64,000 nucleotides of DNA from Parabacteroides chongii (GCF_029581355.1 NZ_CP120849.1:590501-654500); one strand, 5' to 3'; positions 35,279 through 44,691 are shown, numbered from the stretch's first letter. Program-made: numbers and translations. The notes: generated by a model from the letters alone, not told the origin.

Positions 35279-35326
35279 AAGAAATAGTAGAGAATAGCAG
35301 ATAAATGTTATTCTCTACTATTTCTT
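35279..35326. terminator. Bidirectional terminator between convergent genes
   Basis: A perfect 18-bp stem (35279-35296 with 35309-35326) lies between the CBM9-like gene (plus) and the DUF6249-like gene (minus). A/T-rich ends on both sides let it serve both. Confidence 0.85.
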
Positions 35327-35391
35327 CATAATCACTCAGATCAAGGATGAATAATTTATCAAAAGTAAACAATTGATTGCAACTCCCTAAA

Positions 35392-35781
35392 TTATTTATC
35401 TTTGTCCTTCGAAAGTTTCATTTCTAAAATAAAAGCAACAATTAGTCCGAGACCGCCAAATAGCAGAACCGATGCTCCATACACAGCACTTCGCATTTCA
35501 TAATTATCACATGCCACCGTAGATATCGACAAGAAGAATCCGAACAATATACCCAAGCCGATTCCAACCAACAGGCAGCCAGCTTTTAACGAGCTAAAAG
35601 ATAAATTAGTACTCAAACGGGGCAAACCTATTTTAGCATCAAAGGCAGAAGGTTCCAGCTTATCTCCTATCTTCTCAATAATAGCCAAACGTTCTTTCTT
35701 CCGTACAAACAATTCAAACAAACCATAAATACCGGCACAAATTATTCCGATAATAAGCGGAATCATTATAAAATTCATCAT
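35392..35781 (-). CDS. Small membrane protein, DUF6249-like
   Basis: 129 residues. One N-terminal helix (MIPLIIGIICAGIYGLFELFV), a basic stretch with RKKERLAIIEKIGDK, then two helices (AGCLLVGIGLGILFGFFLSI and ASVLLFGGLGLIVAFILEM) and a charged tail. The layout fits the Bacteroidales family DUF6249 of unknown role, often seen near ECF sigma genes. An inner-membrane protein is inferred. Starts at 35781 and 35778 are equally possible. No partner gene is next to it here. Confidence 0.7.
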   Translation of the reverse strand: MMNFIMIPLIIGIICAGIYGLFELFVRKKERLAIIEKIGDKLEPSAFDAKIGLPRLSTNLSFSSLKAGCLLVGIGLGILFGFFLSISTVACDNYEMRSAVYGASVLLFGGLGLIVAFILEMKLSKDKDK

Positions 35782-35894
35782 AACTGTAATTTTTTAGTTG
35801 TTAATTAATTTCGTTTACTAGTTTGACGCAGTAAAGAAAAAAAGGTTACAGTCTGAGAAGAAAAAAGAAATACATATTCATAAAGATATTTTCG

Positions 35895-36020
35895 TAACTT
35901 TGGAATACCTTTGTTAGTTCCTTATACAAAGGACTTTGAGAGAATTACCCAATTTTGAGGTAATGACTTGGCAACTGTGACATTTGCTGCGTTCTTCCTC
36001 ATTTTGCTTCAAAGCAATAG
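35895..36020 (+). other. Promoter-like box followed by small hairpins, no gene
   Basis: The 312 bases between the DUF6249-like gene and the GmrSD-like gene hold a plus-strand TAACTTTG (35895-35902). It is followed by three small hairpins: CCTTTGT/ACAAAGG (35909-35931), ATTACC/GGTAAT (35944-35964) and TTGCTT/AAGCAA (36005-36018). No reading frame follows. It may be a short RNA or the remains of a gene cut off by the mobile element. Confidence 0.35.
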
Positions 36021-36040
36021 CTCGTGGTGCAAATATATGA

Positions 36041-36075
36041 TATTGGGGTGGAAACAGCAAATGTCCACCCCAATA
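36041..36075 (-). terminator. Terminator after the GmrSD-like gene
   Basis: TATTGGGGTGGA (36041-36052) and its exact complement (36064-36075) form a 12-bp stem 19 bases past the gene. The T-run on the minus side is weak. Confidence 0.65.
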
Positions 36076-36093
36076 ATTATCAATAATTGTCAG

Positions 36094-38010
36094 TTAAGGA
36101 AATAGAATATCCTCTTTTGATATATTCCAATTATCAAAACTAAATTTCCACCGTTCCTCCATAAATTGCAGCATCAACAAACCACGCTTCTTTATTTCAT
36201 CTGGAGTCCATTCTTTATGTTTAGAAACTTCAATTTCACTATACGAGCCATTATAGTATCCTATTTCTTTTCCGTCTTTGTTTAGCAGACATTTCTTTTT
36301 GTCAAAATCGTAATTCTGCAACTTTGAATTTTTAGAACGATTTAATAGTAATAGATTTCCCAAAGAATTCAAATACTGACGTTTTTCTGAAGGTTTAAGA
36401 TGCCCAAAACGATTTTTCCAATAAATATCATTAGGTGATTGTGGGTATATGTGTTCAATTGTATCCTCTTTCTTTCTCTTGTTAAAGTCCTCCCAAGAGA
36501 CTTTCATATTAGCATTGTCTTGTAGGTACAATTCATATTCATAGAGAAAATACCTAAGTCCGCTCCATGAATAAAAGCCTTCTCTATCATTTTTTGAGAA
36601 TAGTTCTTTTATATGATTTTTGAATCTTTCCAAATCAAACCATCCATAATAGTTTTCATCGTCTTCCCCATCCGTCAAAAAGTCAATATCTGCCGTAATT
36701 GTTTCTATATCCAACTGTCCCATATAATACTCTCTTGTCTTTCTGTAAAGATTGCTATTTTGCGTATTTGAAGAACGGTGTGATACAGCAAAAACCAAGA
36801 AATTGAATCTTTCACAAGCATCTAAAAAATTCCAAATTAAATCCTCATTGGTTTCTTTGGTAAATACAGCCATTATCATTGGAGGGAAAGCACCCCAGCC
36901 AACTCGTTCTAACTTCTGAATGTGCTCTTTTATTCTATCTGAATGGTTAGAATATTGGATGTTAAATATGTAGAACCATTGTTTTACACACTTAGATAGG
37001 CTGTCGATATAATTTTTTATATCTTTAATTGAGATATTCCCACTTAATACATTTTTTGCGGTGAATTTTTTCTTAAGTAAAAACTCGGCATACACATCAG
37101 ATTGACTTCTATCGTATGTGAAATACATTATCCAATGATTAAACAAGAAGTCATCATCATCTAATGGATTATCTTTGTTTTTACCTAAATATTCATATAT
37201 GGTTTTCCATGTTTCATTAATATCTGTTCTTAATCGTCCTTTTGTTTCATCATCTTCATGTAATAAAGTGGACAAATATATTAGACGGTTTTTTAGTAGT
37301 TCCAAATGAGACAAATCTTTTCCTCTATTGTTCATTGTCTCAAATGTTACATATACATCTAATGAGTCATCTATTTCATAATAATTGAATTTCAACCTGT
37401 TTATTACCTTATCAAAGATAGCTTCTTTATCCTCTTTACTCAATGACTTAAGTCTATTTTTGAAATATTCTTTTGCAAACATAAGATTTGCTGTATACAA
37501 TGTTTCGGGATACTTGTCTGCAGCAGAGGATTCTTGTTCTAAAATCTTTGTCTTGAAATACTCATCGCTTGGATTATCCTTTTCATATCCAAATACAAAA
37601 GACTTATATAGCTGGTTGTAAGAACGATACAAAAAACGGTCTATCCATTCACTCTTTTGTCCGTAATTAATGCCTTCATTGTCATTAAACGTACATAAAA
37701 TTTCATGCAATAAGATAATTAAAGTAGTCAATCTCTGCTGTCCATCTATTACATAATATGCGGACAGCCCCTTTTTGAGAAGCCATAAATCATCTTTCCA
37801 TTTTTCGATATTGGATACCTCATTTGCATTTATTGGTTCTACTGTCAATAATCCAATATAATGTATTTTATTGGGGCTAAGGTTTTGGATATCTTCCCAA
37901 AAGTCATCTAACTGGCGTTCTTCCCAAGAATAGCCACGTTGAAAATCAGGAATACGAAAAATTTTATTGTTGAATATTTCTGATAATGACAAAAGCTTTG
38001 TATCGCTCAT
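36094..38010 (-). CDS. GmrSD-like restriction nuclease (DUF262 + DUF1524)
   Basis: 638 residues. N-terminal DUF262 (GmrS-like, ParB/Srx fold) shows IPDFQRGYSWEERQLDDFW at about residues 19-37 and the nucleotide-site motif YVIDGQQRLTTLI near 85. C-terminal DUF1524 (GmrD-like HNH nuclease) shows DTIEHIYPQSP near residue 525 and SLGNLLLLNRSKNSKLQ after it, with the metal-site His in EHIYPQ. In characterised members the fused protein cuts modified phage DNA (type IV restriction). Other DUF262 proteins have different defence roles, so the target is not certain. It is encoded 16 bases after a small secreted protein gene, in the AT-rich cargo end of the NBU-like element. Confidence 0.88.
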   Translation of the reverse strand: MSDTKLLSLSEIFNNKIFRIPDFQRGYSWEERQLDDFWEDIQNLSPNKIHYIGLLTVEPINANEVSNIEKWKDDLWLLKKGLSAYYVIDGQQRLTTLIILLHEILCTFNDNEGINYGQKSEWIDRFLYRSYNQLYKSFVFGYEKDNPSDEYFKTKILEQESSAADKYPETLYTANLMFAKEYFKNRLKSLSKEDKEAIFDKVINRLKFNYYEIDDSLDVYVTFETMNNRGKDLSHLELLKNRLIYLSTLLHEDDETKGRLRTDINETWKTIYEYLGKNKDNPLDDDDFLFNHWIMYFTYDRSQSDVYAEFLLKKKFTAKNVLSGNISIKDIKNYIDSLSKCVKQWFYIFNIQYSNHSDRIKEHIQKLERVGWGAFPPMIMAVFTKETNEDLIWNFLDACERFNFLVFAVSHRSSNTQNSNLYRKTREYYMGQLDIETITADIDFLTDGEDDENYYGWFDLERFKNHIKELFSKNDREGFYSWSGLRYFLYEYELYLQDNANMKVSWEDFNKRKKEDTIEHIYPQSPNDIYWKNRFGHLKPSEKRQYLNSLGNLLLLNRSKNSKLQNYDFDKKKCLLNKDGKEIGYYNGSYSEIEVSKHKEWTPDEIKKRGLLMLQFMEERWKFSFDNWNISKEDILFP

Positions 38011-38026
38011 ACTTTTAGACTGCTAA

Positions 38027-38503
38027 TCAATTTTTGTTTTCTATATATTCTAATATGTCATCCATCGTTGCTTTGAAAAAACGACCATAATCGCTTGATA
38101 CATTTATAGGCTCCCAGATTTTGAAGCACTTTTGTCCTAATGAACGACTAAAAGAAAGTTGGTATTTTTTTCCACATACCGTAAAATCAAAGACCTCACC
38201 CTTTGTTCCTGTCTCTAAGGCTTCTGATAGGTCTTTCAAATTTTTAATCATCTCATCTTTACTGCCAAGAAAAAAAACGATTGGTTGATGATATTTTGAA
38301 TTATTAGGTAAAGTTACAGAATACACTTCTACTTCATCTATAATTGTTTTATTTAGCGCCACAGAACCATTTGTAAAAGATTTCACTTTCTCGATTTTAG
38401 CAACTTTTTTTAGTTGAGCATTTGTGTAGGTTGGCACAGACAATAGTAATGTTAAGACAAGTATGCACTTTAAACATACACTTGTTCTCTTTAATACTCT
38501 CAT
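38027..38503 (-). CDS. Secreted protein of unknown function, paired with the GmrSD-like gene
   Basis: 158 residues. A signal peptide is visible (basic start, then CILVLTLLLSVPTYTNAQ), giving a mature protein of about 127 residues. It contains two cysteines (FTVCGKK and GQKCFK) that could form a disulfide. The rest is Lys-rich with alternating strands (VALNKTIIDEVEVYSVTLP, YHQPIVFFLGSKDEMIK). I do not recognise the family. It precedes the DUF262/DUF1524 gene by 16 bases on the same strand, so the two are probably co-transcribed. A periplasmic partner for a cytosolic nuclease is unusual. Confidence 0.7.
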   Translation of the reverse strand: MRVLKRTSVCLKCILVLTLLLSVPTYTNAQLKKVAKIEKVKSFTNGSVALNKTIIDEVEVYSVTLPNNSKYHQPIVFFLGSKDEMIKNLKDLSEALETGTKGEVFDFTVCGKKYQLSFSRSLGQKCFKIWEPINVSSDYGRFFKATMDDILEYIENKN

Positions 38504-38555
38504 AATTAGATACGTTTAAATTGTTAAAATAAGCGTGAACCGTATGCCACACTCT

Positions 38556-38673
38556 TACTTGAAGGTCGTAGGAAACCTTGAATACAGATGTAACAATAGC
38601 AGCCCACGCTATAGCGTGAGAACCACTATGCTATCCTTGTATTCAGATTGAAAATTTCCTACGTTTTCAAGTA
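38556..38673. repeat. Large imperfect palindrome centred on a perfect 14-mer
   Basis: Three arm segments pair in order: TACTTGAA (38556-38563) with 38666-38673, CGTAGGAAA (38567-38575) with 38655-38663, and TGAATACA (38579-38586) with 38638-38645. The centre is CACGCTATAGCGTG (38605-38618). Outside the arms, AAGCGT (38532-38537) and ACGCTT (38687-38692) can pair too. It sits between the relaxase gene, which has its own terminator, and the secreted-protein gene, at the backbone/cargo junction. Confidence 0.7.
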
Positions 38674-38754
38674 CAAGATAAGCATAACGCTTCTTCTTTT
38701 TTCTCGTATGTCTTTGAAAAGGGTTGCCCCAATCCGAATACAAAAGTATAAAAA

Positions 38755-38783
38755 TCCGTGATATGTCATTCAACTATCACGGA
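38755..38783 (-). terminator. Relaxase gene terminator
   Basis: TCCGTGATA (38755-38763) pairs with TATCACGGA (38775-38783), followed on the minus strand by TTTTTATAC. Confidence 0.75.
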
Positions 38784-38795
38784 CTTTATTTTGAT

Positions 38796-40099
38796 TTACA
38801 AATTAATACCCCGATTTTGTCTCCTTGCTTGTGGTCTCAGCTTCTCAATAAACTCCTCTTTCTTCCGTCTGAACCAACTGACATGTGAAACTCCGTCTAT
38901 GTGGAGGTTGAAATTCCCCTCCTTGTCCTCTTTCAGTGAGCATATCGTTTTGTCTGCCTTGAAATGCTGGTTAAACTCACAAGAATAGAGTTCCCCTTTG
39001 ATGGAAACATCCTTGAACGTGCATAACTTTCTGATGAGGGCATCGCCAAAGTTCAGCGTATCACGCAGAAATTTGATGGTTGGCATCAGCTTCTCCACAT
39101 ACGGGAAATAGTGCTTGACATAATCCACGAATTCGGACAGCTTGCGGTGCCGCTGTTCGTAAGCATCCGTTATCTCCTGTATGTGCTTTGCCTGTTGCTG
39201 TTCCCTGTGTCGAGCTTCTTCTTCAAGTTCGAGGATGCGGTCTTGCAAATCCTCGTTTCTGCGTTCCAAAATCTTAACTTTGTTGCTTCCGAAAAGAGAA
39301 CCGACACTTTCTGCAATGTGGGTCGCTGCTGTGGTGGCTGCGCCTTTCAGTTTCTCGGTCTGCACCTCTTTCTTGGCTCGTCTGAGTTCCTGCTCCGCTT
39401 CGGTTTTCTGCTCCTGCAAATCCACCACTTCCGATTTCAAGCTGTCAGCAAGTTTCTGTATGTCCCGATAATACTGCTGTGTGGACTTGTGACGAGCCTG
39501 TGAGCCGTCTATGCCACGTTGCAGACCGTACTTTGCCATCGCTATGGCATAACTGTCCTGGTAGGATTTCAGCTTCAAGCGTGTCATGATATCATCGGCA
39601 CACAGGCGGACGGCATTGGTTGGTTTCTTTCGATACCGCTTCTTTACCTGTTCCTCACGTTTCTTGCGCTTGCGCTCTCCCTTGACAATCGGAACGAGGG
39701 TAATATGTATGTGTGGCGTTTCCTCGTCCCTGTGCAGGTGTGCAGCCACGATATTCTCCTTGCCGAACAGGTCGGCAAAGTATTTCATATTGTCGGCACA
39801 CCATTCGTCAAGTCTGCCCTCCTTTTCGATACCTTCATATCCTCGTGCGTTCCCGACACATTGATACGGATAGCCCGAACTTGGTTGTTCCTGATTTTGC
39901 GTGTCAGTCCTGCTTCCTCCAATCTCTTTTGAATGGCTGCCGTGCGGTCTTTTATTCCATCGGGGTATGTGACGAGTTTTCGGTTAAGGTGTGTGCGTGT
40001 GGGGTCTGCGTTCTTCGGTATGATGAAACGCTCGATGTGGGCGGTCGTTCCGCTGTCGGAACCGTGCGCCTTTTCCATGTGTAATACTACGAATCCCAT
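38796..40099 (-). pseudogene. MobV-type relaxase (plasmid recombination/Mob), frameshifted
   Basis: Two frames make one relaxase. The first (40099-39785) starts MGFVVLHMEKAHGSDSG with TAHIERFIIPKNADPTRTHLNR and runs to VSGTHEDMKV, then goes out of frame. The second continues as IEKEGRLDEWCADNMKYFADLFGKENIVAAHLHRDEETPHIHI, with the MobV metal triad in HRDEETPHIH, and goes on to a coiled-coil C-terminus (bases 39100-39500) and a stop at 38796. A single missing base near 39830 explains the break. Intact, it would nick oriT of the element and start mobilisation by a helper conjugative element. It follows the primase gene on the same strand. A 330-residue fragment from the internal ATG at 39788 could still be made but lacks the N-terminal motif. 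Confidence 0.85.
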
Positions 40100-40309
40100 A
40101 TATAATTCCTTTCTTATTCTGCTTGTGAAACATCGTTTGATTATTGCTTATGTACGGCTGTTGCCGTTGGTCTTGGAGAGTCCAGAGAGGTGCAACCTCT
40201 TTGGCTTATTGGGGAATTTTCAGCGTTGCTTGCAATGCGGCTCGGAAAATTCCCTAATAAGCTACGGTATTTTCCATCGGTAAATATCCGTACCGCTGCA
40301 AGCATCCCC

Positions 40310-41275
40310 TTACATCTTCAACCCTTTCTTTTTCGGTGGCTGTATCATCCGCCTTGCGGATTGGACTTGCTTCTTCTCCGTTATCGGTTTTTCCGATTGG
40401 GACATGGGCTTGTCGCACAGGTAAGCGTTCAGGTCTTTGTGTCCGTTGTAGTTGTCGGAGAAGTCGCAGATGCGACCACTGAACTCTCTCGCCAAGTCCA
40501 AGTAGGCATTTCTTCCTGCCTCGTCATTGTCAAACAGGCAATGGATGCGCTCGTACCTATGCAGCACGTCTATGGCTTTGGAAACATTGGCAATCGAATT
40601 AAGGATGATGTAATCCTGCCCATCAAGGTTGGGTATGATCGGGCAGTTCCTCATCCGCAACGTAAGAAATGACAGGTAGTCCATCATACCCTCGAACACT
40701 AGGCATTTTTCTCTCGGTTCTCCCTGCTGGCATATATGGCTGATGTCCTTCGGTGCGATGCAGCCCTTGAAGAAACGGTTGCGCACTTCAAACCCTCCAG
40801 CCACATTCGGGAAGCCGATGGCGAAATAGGGCTTGCCGTTATGGATGAAGTGCAGTTCCTTACATTCCAATCTTGCCAAGTCGGTGTTTATGCCCCTTTC
40901 CTGCAAGTAACGGAGCAATGCAGGATGGGTAAGTTCTCCCACCTCTAACTGGTGGAAACTCGGTTCGGATGACTGCTGGCGAAAAGAGAAAGATACGGGA
41001 CGGATGTGCGGTACTCGCTCCGCTATCTTATTGAGCAAGTAAGGCACATAGTCGGTTGCGTATAGTTCCTCTGCCAATGCGATGATGTTGCCGCCCTTGC
41101 CAAGTCCGAAATCGTACCACTTGTTAAGCTCGGTGTTTACCTTGAAAGAGGCATCCTTTTCTTCTCTCAACGGTGATTTGTACCAAAGGCTGTTGCCTTG
41201 TTGTTTGACGGGCGTATAGCCCAAACTTTGCAGATAGTCTGCAATGCGTATGTTCTTTACTTCCTGTATGTTCAT
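40310..41275 (-). CDS. Toprim/DnaG-like primase of the mobilizable element
   Basis: 321 residues from MNIQEVKNIRIADYLQSLGYTP; in-frame starts further upstream are not family-like. The N-terminal primase-type domain lacks the zinc ligands but keeps GNSLWYKSPLREEKDASFKVN and WYDFGLGKGGNIIALA (about 30-75). A Toprim domain follows at about 180-290 (CLVFEGMMDYLSFL, then IHCLFDNDEAGRNAYLDL), supplying the Glu and the D-N-D acidic set. In NBU1 the primase PrmN1 stands next to mobN1, and this gene has the same place. It would prime replication of the transferred or excised circle. It looks intact, unlike its neighbours. Confidence 0.88.
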   Translation of the reverse strand: MNIQEVKNIRIADYLQSLGYTPVKQQGNSLWYKSPLREEKDASFKVNTELNKWYDFGLGKGGNIIALAEELYATDYVPYLLNKIAERVPHIRPVSFSFRQQSSEPSFHQLEVGELTHPALLRYLQERGINTDLARLECKELHFIHNGKPYFAIGFPNVAGGFEVRNRFFKGCIAPKDISHICQQGEPREKCLVFEGMMDYLSFLTLRMRNCPIIPNLDGQDYIILNSIANVSKAIDVLHRYERIHCLFDNDEAGRNAYLDLAREFSGRICDFSDNYNGHKDLNAYLCDKPMSQSEKPITEKKQVQSARRMIQPPKKKGLKM

Positions 41276-41544
41276 AATTTTCCTATGGTTTGATGATGAT
41301 TGTAAAACCGATGAATTGATGAATGTGTATGACAAACTATTGGATAACAATATTATACATCCTCATCATAGTTTCATCAAAGCACTTACCAAAAGAGAAA
41401 ATCATCATTTGCCATATAGCGTATGGTCTGCCTGACCTGTTTCCTTTTTTCATCAGTAAGATGTTTTTGATGAATGTTTGATGAGAGTACAAACCTTTAT
41501 ATATCAGTGTAGTTATATCCTTATTCATCATTTTATCAAAATAA

Positions 41545-42785
41545 TCAGAGTGTTGTCAACTGTTCTCTTGTTACGGTATAAAACCGTCCTATCCTCCGTA
41601 TGGGAGAATAGCGGCACTCTCGGGTATAGTCCACTTGATAGGTGTTGTAAGTAAGCGTATTCGGTGCAGGAGTTAATTTCCAGCACTCCTGCAATACCTT
41701 ACGGACTTGGTGCTTCTCCACCTTTACCTGTGAGTGTACCAGCAAAAGAAGAAGGTCGTTGTAGCAGAAAGAGAAAGTATCCGTACCAACACTATCCATG
41801 ATGTCAAGGATAAGTTCTTGCATCTCTATCTCCAATCGGTTGCGGTTGCTGCGGATTATCTTCTGTAAGGCTTCTGTATGCAGCAAGGATGGGGCAAACC
41901 ACATACGGCTTTCCTTTTCGGAGGATAGCTGTCTGTGTTGCAGGAAATGAAGAAAAGCGGGTATCTCCGCTTTCAGTTTTTGCAGAAAGTCGGTATCATC
42001 GGACTGCAAGCGTTCAATCTTGCGTACCCAATAGCGTGTTTCTCCTGCATCTATGATTACGGGCAGATACTCGTTGTTGGAGCATAGCACGAACTTGGCA
42101 AAGAACGCTATCTCGTCACGGTCTTTGCCTTTAGCTTCCACCTTATAGGATAGGGTTGTACTGAGGTTCTTCAACCTCTCGCTGTCCTCCCTGCGGTTGA
42201 GCAGCACCTCATCCACCACGATGAGGAGCTTTCCTGCCCAATCGGAATTGAACTGGCTGCGGAAATCCTCGTTGGTGTTGAACGTGACATTGTTCTGAAA
42301 AAGGGCTTTCAGAAAGTTGAGAACGTACTCTTGCCTGTGTTGCGTTCTTCAGATACCAACAGCAGGATGGGCAACTTTTGGATGGGTTGCAGGTAGAGCA
42401 GTTGCAGATAGTCCATCCCCAACTCGTATTGCTCTCCGAAGATGTGCCGTATCAATGATTGGATGTGCGAGAAATCACCCTCCTTTGGTCGGTGGTCTAT
42501 CGGTTCATAGAGGTTAAGGAACTTACCGACCACAGGGCGGTAGCCGATGTGTTCGGGTACGGTGCAGAAACCGTCATACTTGGGAACGCTGCCGATGTAG
42601 TCCTTGCCATAGTCTTGGCGCAGGGTCTCGTTGTTCCACGCGATGCGTTTCTTTACATACCCTCCGTTCAGTCTCGGCTGCTCCACAATCTTGTAGAGCG
42701 ATGTTCCCACTCGGATGAACTCTTCTTTTGCCACGCTGCCATCTGATGGCGGCTTGTGGTTGTCTTGTTGTTTGTTAGCTGACAT
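41545..42785 (-). pseudogene. Primase-helicase-like (DUF5906/VirE-type) protein, frameshifted
   Basis: The reading begins at ATG 42785 (MSANKQQDNHKPP), downstream of the -7 box TACTTTTG at 42828-42821. It carries the Walker A motif SEERNTGKSTF, then breaks. In the other frame the chain goes on with LNFLKALFQNNVTFN ... GKLLIVVDEVLLNRRED (Walker B-like VVDEV), KFVLCSNNEYLPV and on to ...TREQLTTL at 41545. Restoring one C near 42320 (TTCCTC in place of TTCTC) rejoins the two. The family is the superfamily-3-like helicase found in Bacteroides mobilizable elements, beside a primase. The break falls between Walker A and Walker B, so neither half should work. Confidence 0.82.
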
Positions 42786-42820
42786 AATCAAATGGTTTTA
42801 AGTTTGAAAAATACCAGCCA

Positions 42821-42828
42821 CAAAAGTA
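42821..42828 (-). promoter_or_regulatory. -7 box for the helicase-like gene
   Basis: TACTTTTG on the minus strand, 36 bases before ATG 42785. Confidence 0.45.
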
Positions 42829-42939
42829 TAATCATTTAATGAATAGGTTGTTACGCAAAATACAGCAGAATATAGAAAAAGCCCCTCGGAACAAAAACTT
42901 TCAAAGGTTTGTCAATGGAGTCGGATTGAAAGACAAAAA

Positions 42940-42978
42940 CTCCCGAAATGCGAATGGTCGGATTTCGCTTTTCGGGAG
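42940..42978 (-). terminator. Terminator after the HTH gene
   Basis: CTCCCGAAAxGCGAA pairs across an 8-base loop (42940-42954 with 42963-42978), followed on the minus strand by GTTTTTGTC. It ends the integrase-HTH transcript. Confidence 0.75.
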
Positions 42979-43057
42979 AAAAAATCAGAGTATCTGTCGT
43001 ATTGTTGTGCTGACGTACAGATTTAATGACTGCATTACGTCAGTCTCTCATCCCAAT

Positions 43058-43441
43058 CTACGAGAGGTATTTGGGCTTGACTATTTCGGCATTGCCCAAC
43101 GAAAAGAAGATGGTTTGTTTCTTTTTTCGCAAGTACAGCCTTTTCATGATGGCATTGCGCACCCGCTTTGCTCCGAATGTGCCGAAGTGGAAAGCGAGGG
43201 CAATTATCGTTTCAAGGTTGTAAAACTCCATGCTGCACTTGTCGGATAGGCGTATGGTACGCTTTATCTCGTACTCCCTCAATGCGCCACTTTTGCAAAG
43301 AGCCTTTATCCCTGCCCGAACGGTCGGGGCGGTGACACCGAACAAATCCAACAACTCGGATTCGTTCATCCATACATCGGTTGTGTCATTTGGCAAAATA
43401 ACATTGCCGAACTCGTCTATTGTGATGGTACTTCTTTCCAT
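43058..43441 (-). CDS. Small HTH protein of the mobilizable element
   Basis: 127 residues from MERSTITIDEFGNVILPND (ATG 43441); a longer frame from 43468 overlaps the integrase end and is less likely. A predicted helix-turn-helix, VWMNESELLDLFGVTAPTVRAGIKALCKSG, lies at about 28-58, followed by a basic C-terminus (GAKRVRNAIMKRLYLRKKKQ). It begins four bases after the integrase stop, so translation is probably coupled. In NBU-like elements small DNA-binding proteins in this place (orf2/orf2x) help excision; that role is inferred here. It seems intact. Confidence 0.72.
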   Translation of the reverse strand: MERSTITIDEFGNVILPNDTTDVWMNESELLDLFGVTAPTVRAGIKALCKSGALREYEIKRTIRLSDKCSMEFYNLETIIALAFHFGTFGAKRVRNAIMKRLYLRKKKQTIFFSLGNAEIVKPKYLS

Positions 43442-43445
43442 AGCC

Positions 43446-44668
43446 CTATGCCATTGTTGTGTTCCCAAAAGATTGGTTCAGTTTGTCACCGAACATTGTA
43501 AGGTCGTGGTCTATCTTCTGCGTGGTTATTTTCGCATAGAGTTGGGTTGTAACGATGTTCGTATGTCCTAACACACGGCTGACGCTTTCAATCGGCATAC
43601 CTTTGCTTAGAGCAAGGGTTGCGAACCCATGCCTCGCACAATGGAATGAGATGTCCTTTGTGATTCCGCACTCTTTTATCATCTTTTTCAATGGCTTGCA
43701 TATAGACCAATAGTTCAGATTCGGGAAAACGGACTTGTCCGTTTGGAACTCCTCGTAACGCTTGATAATCTGCAAAGGGATGTCAAGCAGTTTCACTTGA
43801 ACAGGACTTTGGTCTTGTGCCGTTTGGATAATATCCACTTCTCTCCGTTCACCTCCACTATATCATCGGTGGTCAGTCCCTTGACATCCACGAATGACAG
43901 TGCGGTAAAGCTGGCAAAGACAAAGATGTCACGGATGTAGGAAAGTTTGGCATCCGCAAATTCGTGTGTCATCAATGTTTTCAGTTCTTCTTCCGTCAGA
44001 TACTCACGTTCCTTTATGTTCGGACTGATATGGAACTGCGCAAACGGATTTCTCGGTATCAGTCCGTTGAAGTGCGCACGCATGACCACACCTTTCAGCC
44101 ACATGCAGTTAGTCCAGATGCTACCGTTCTGCAATCCTCTGTCAGTGGAAAGGAATACGGCAAACTCCTTGATGAAGTCGGGTGTCAGTTCAAGCATAGA
44201 CAGGTCGCTTCGTTTGTAATTCGCCTTGATGAATGCCGCCACATGGTTTCTTGCACGAACCCTTGCCATGTAAGTTCCTTTTACACGGTCTGTTCCCACA
44301 CGTTTTTGAAACGTGGCGTTGTCCTTATCAAACGCTCCGAGCAATGTCTCATACTCGCTGCCGATTCCTTGATAGGCATTGCGCACCATTTCTGCCGTAA
44401 CATACGCCTCTCGGTCAGATATGCGTTGGTAGTGCTTGATGATTTGCGCCTTGATGTTGTCCAAAGCGTGGTTGATGTCCCTCGCTTCAATGCTCTTGCC
44501 TTTGGCTCGGTTGCCTTTCGCATCCCAAAGTGCTTTCGGGATGGTCTGCTTGCAACTGAACTGTGCCACAGAACCGTTGATTGTCACTCGTCCCATGATG
44601 GGGACAATACCGTTTTTCTCCTTGCTGCCGTTCGCATAGAACAGCACTTTGAATGTACTTCTTGCCAT
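43446..44668 (-). pseudogene. Tyrosine recombinase (integrase), frameshifted
   Basis: Starts at ATG 44668 (MARSTFKVLFYANGSKEKNG), just after the -7 box at 44691-44684. The arm-binding and SAM-like domains are complete (about 1-210), and the catalytic domain begins (YLTEEELKTLMTHEF, FASFTALSFVDVKGLT). The frame closes after HKTKVLFK. The other frame gives PVQVKLLDIPLQIIKRY and the remaining catalytic residues, in SFHCARHGFATLAL and GHTNIVTTQLYAKI (H-x-x-R, H, Tyr). Adding one C near 43805 (GTCCCTG for GTCCTG) restores a normal integrase. Without the Tyr-bearing half the encoded protein cannot recombine, so the element should be locked in place. Confidence 0.87.
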
Positions 44669-44683
44669 ACTCGTTTTTGTTTG

Positions 44684-44691
44684 CAAAGTTA
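44684..44691 (-). promoter_or_regulatory. -7 box for the integrase gene
   Basis: TAACTTTG on the minus strand, only about 16 bases before ATG 44668, so the leader would be very short. Confidence 0.45.

Noticed and set aside
38556..38673. Integron attC site
   Set aside because: The long hairpin suggests it, but the required core motifs (RYYYAAC / GTTRRRY) are not at the ends and no integron integrase is present.
38796..40099. Programmed -1 frameshift in the relaxase gene
   Set aside because: No slippery heptamer or downstream pseudoknot was seen at the break, and two neighbours are broken in the same way, so mutation or sequencing error fits better.
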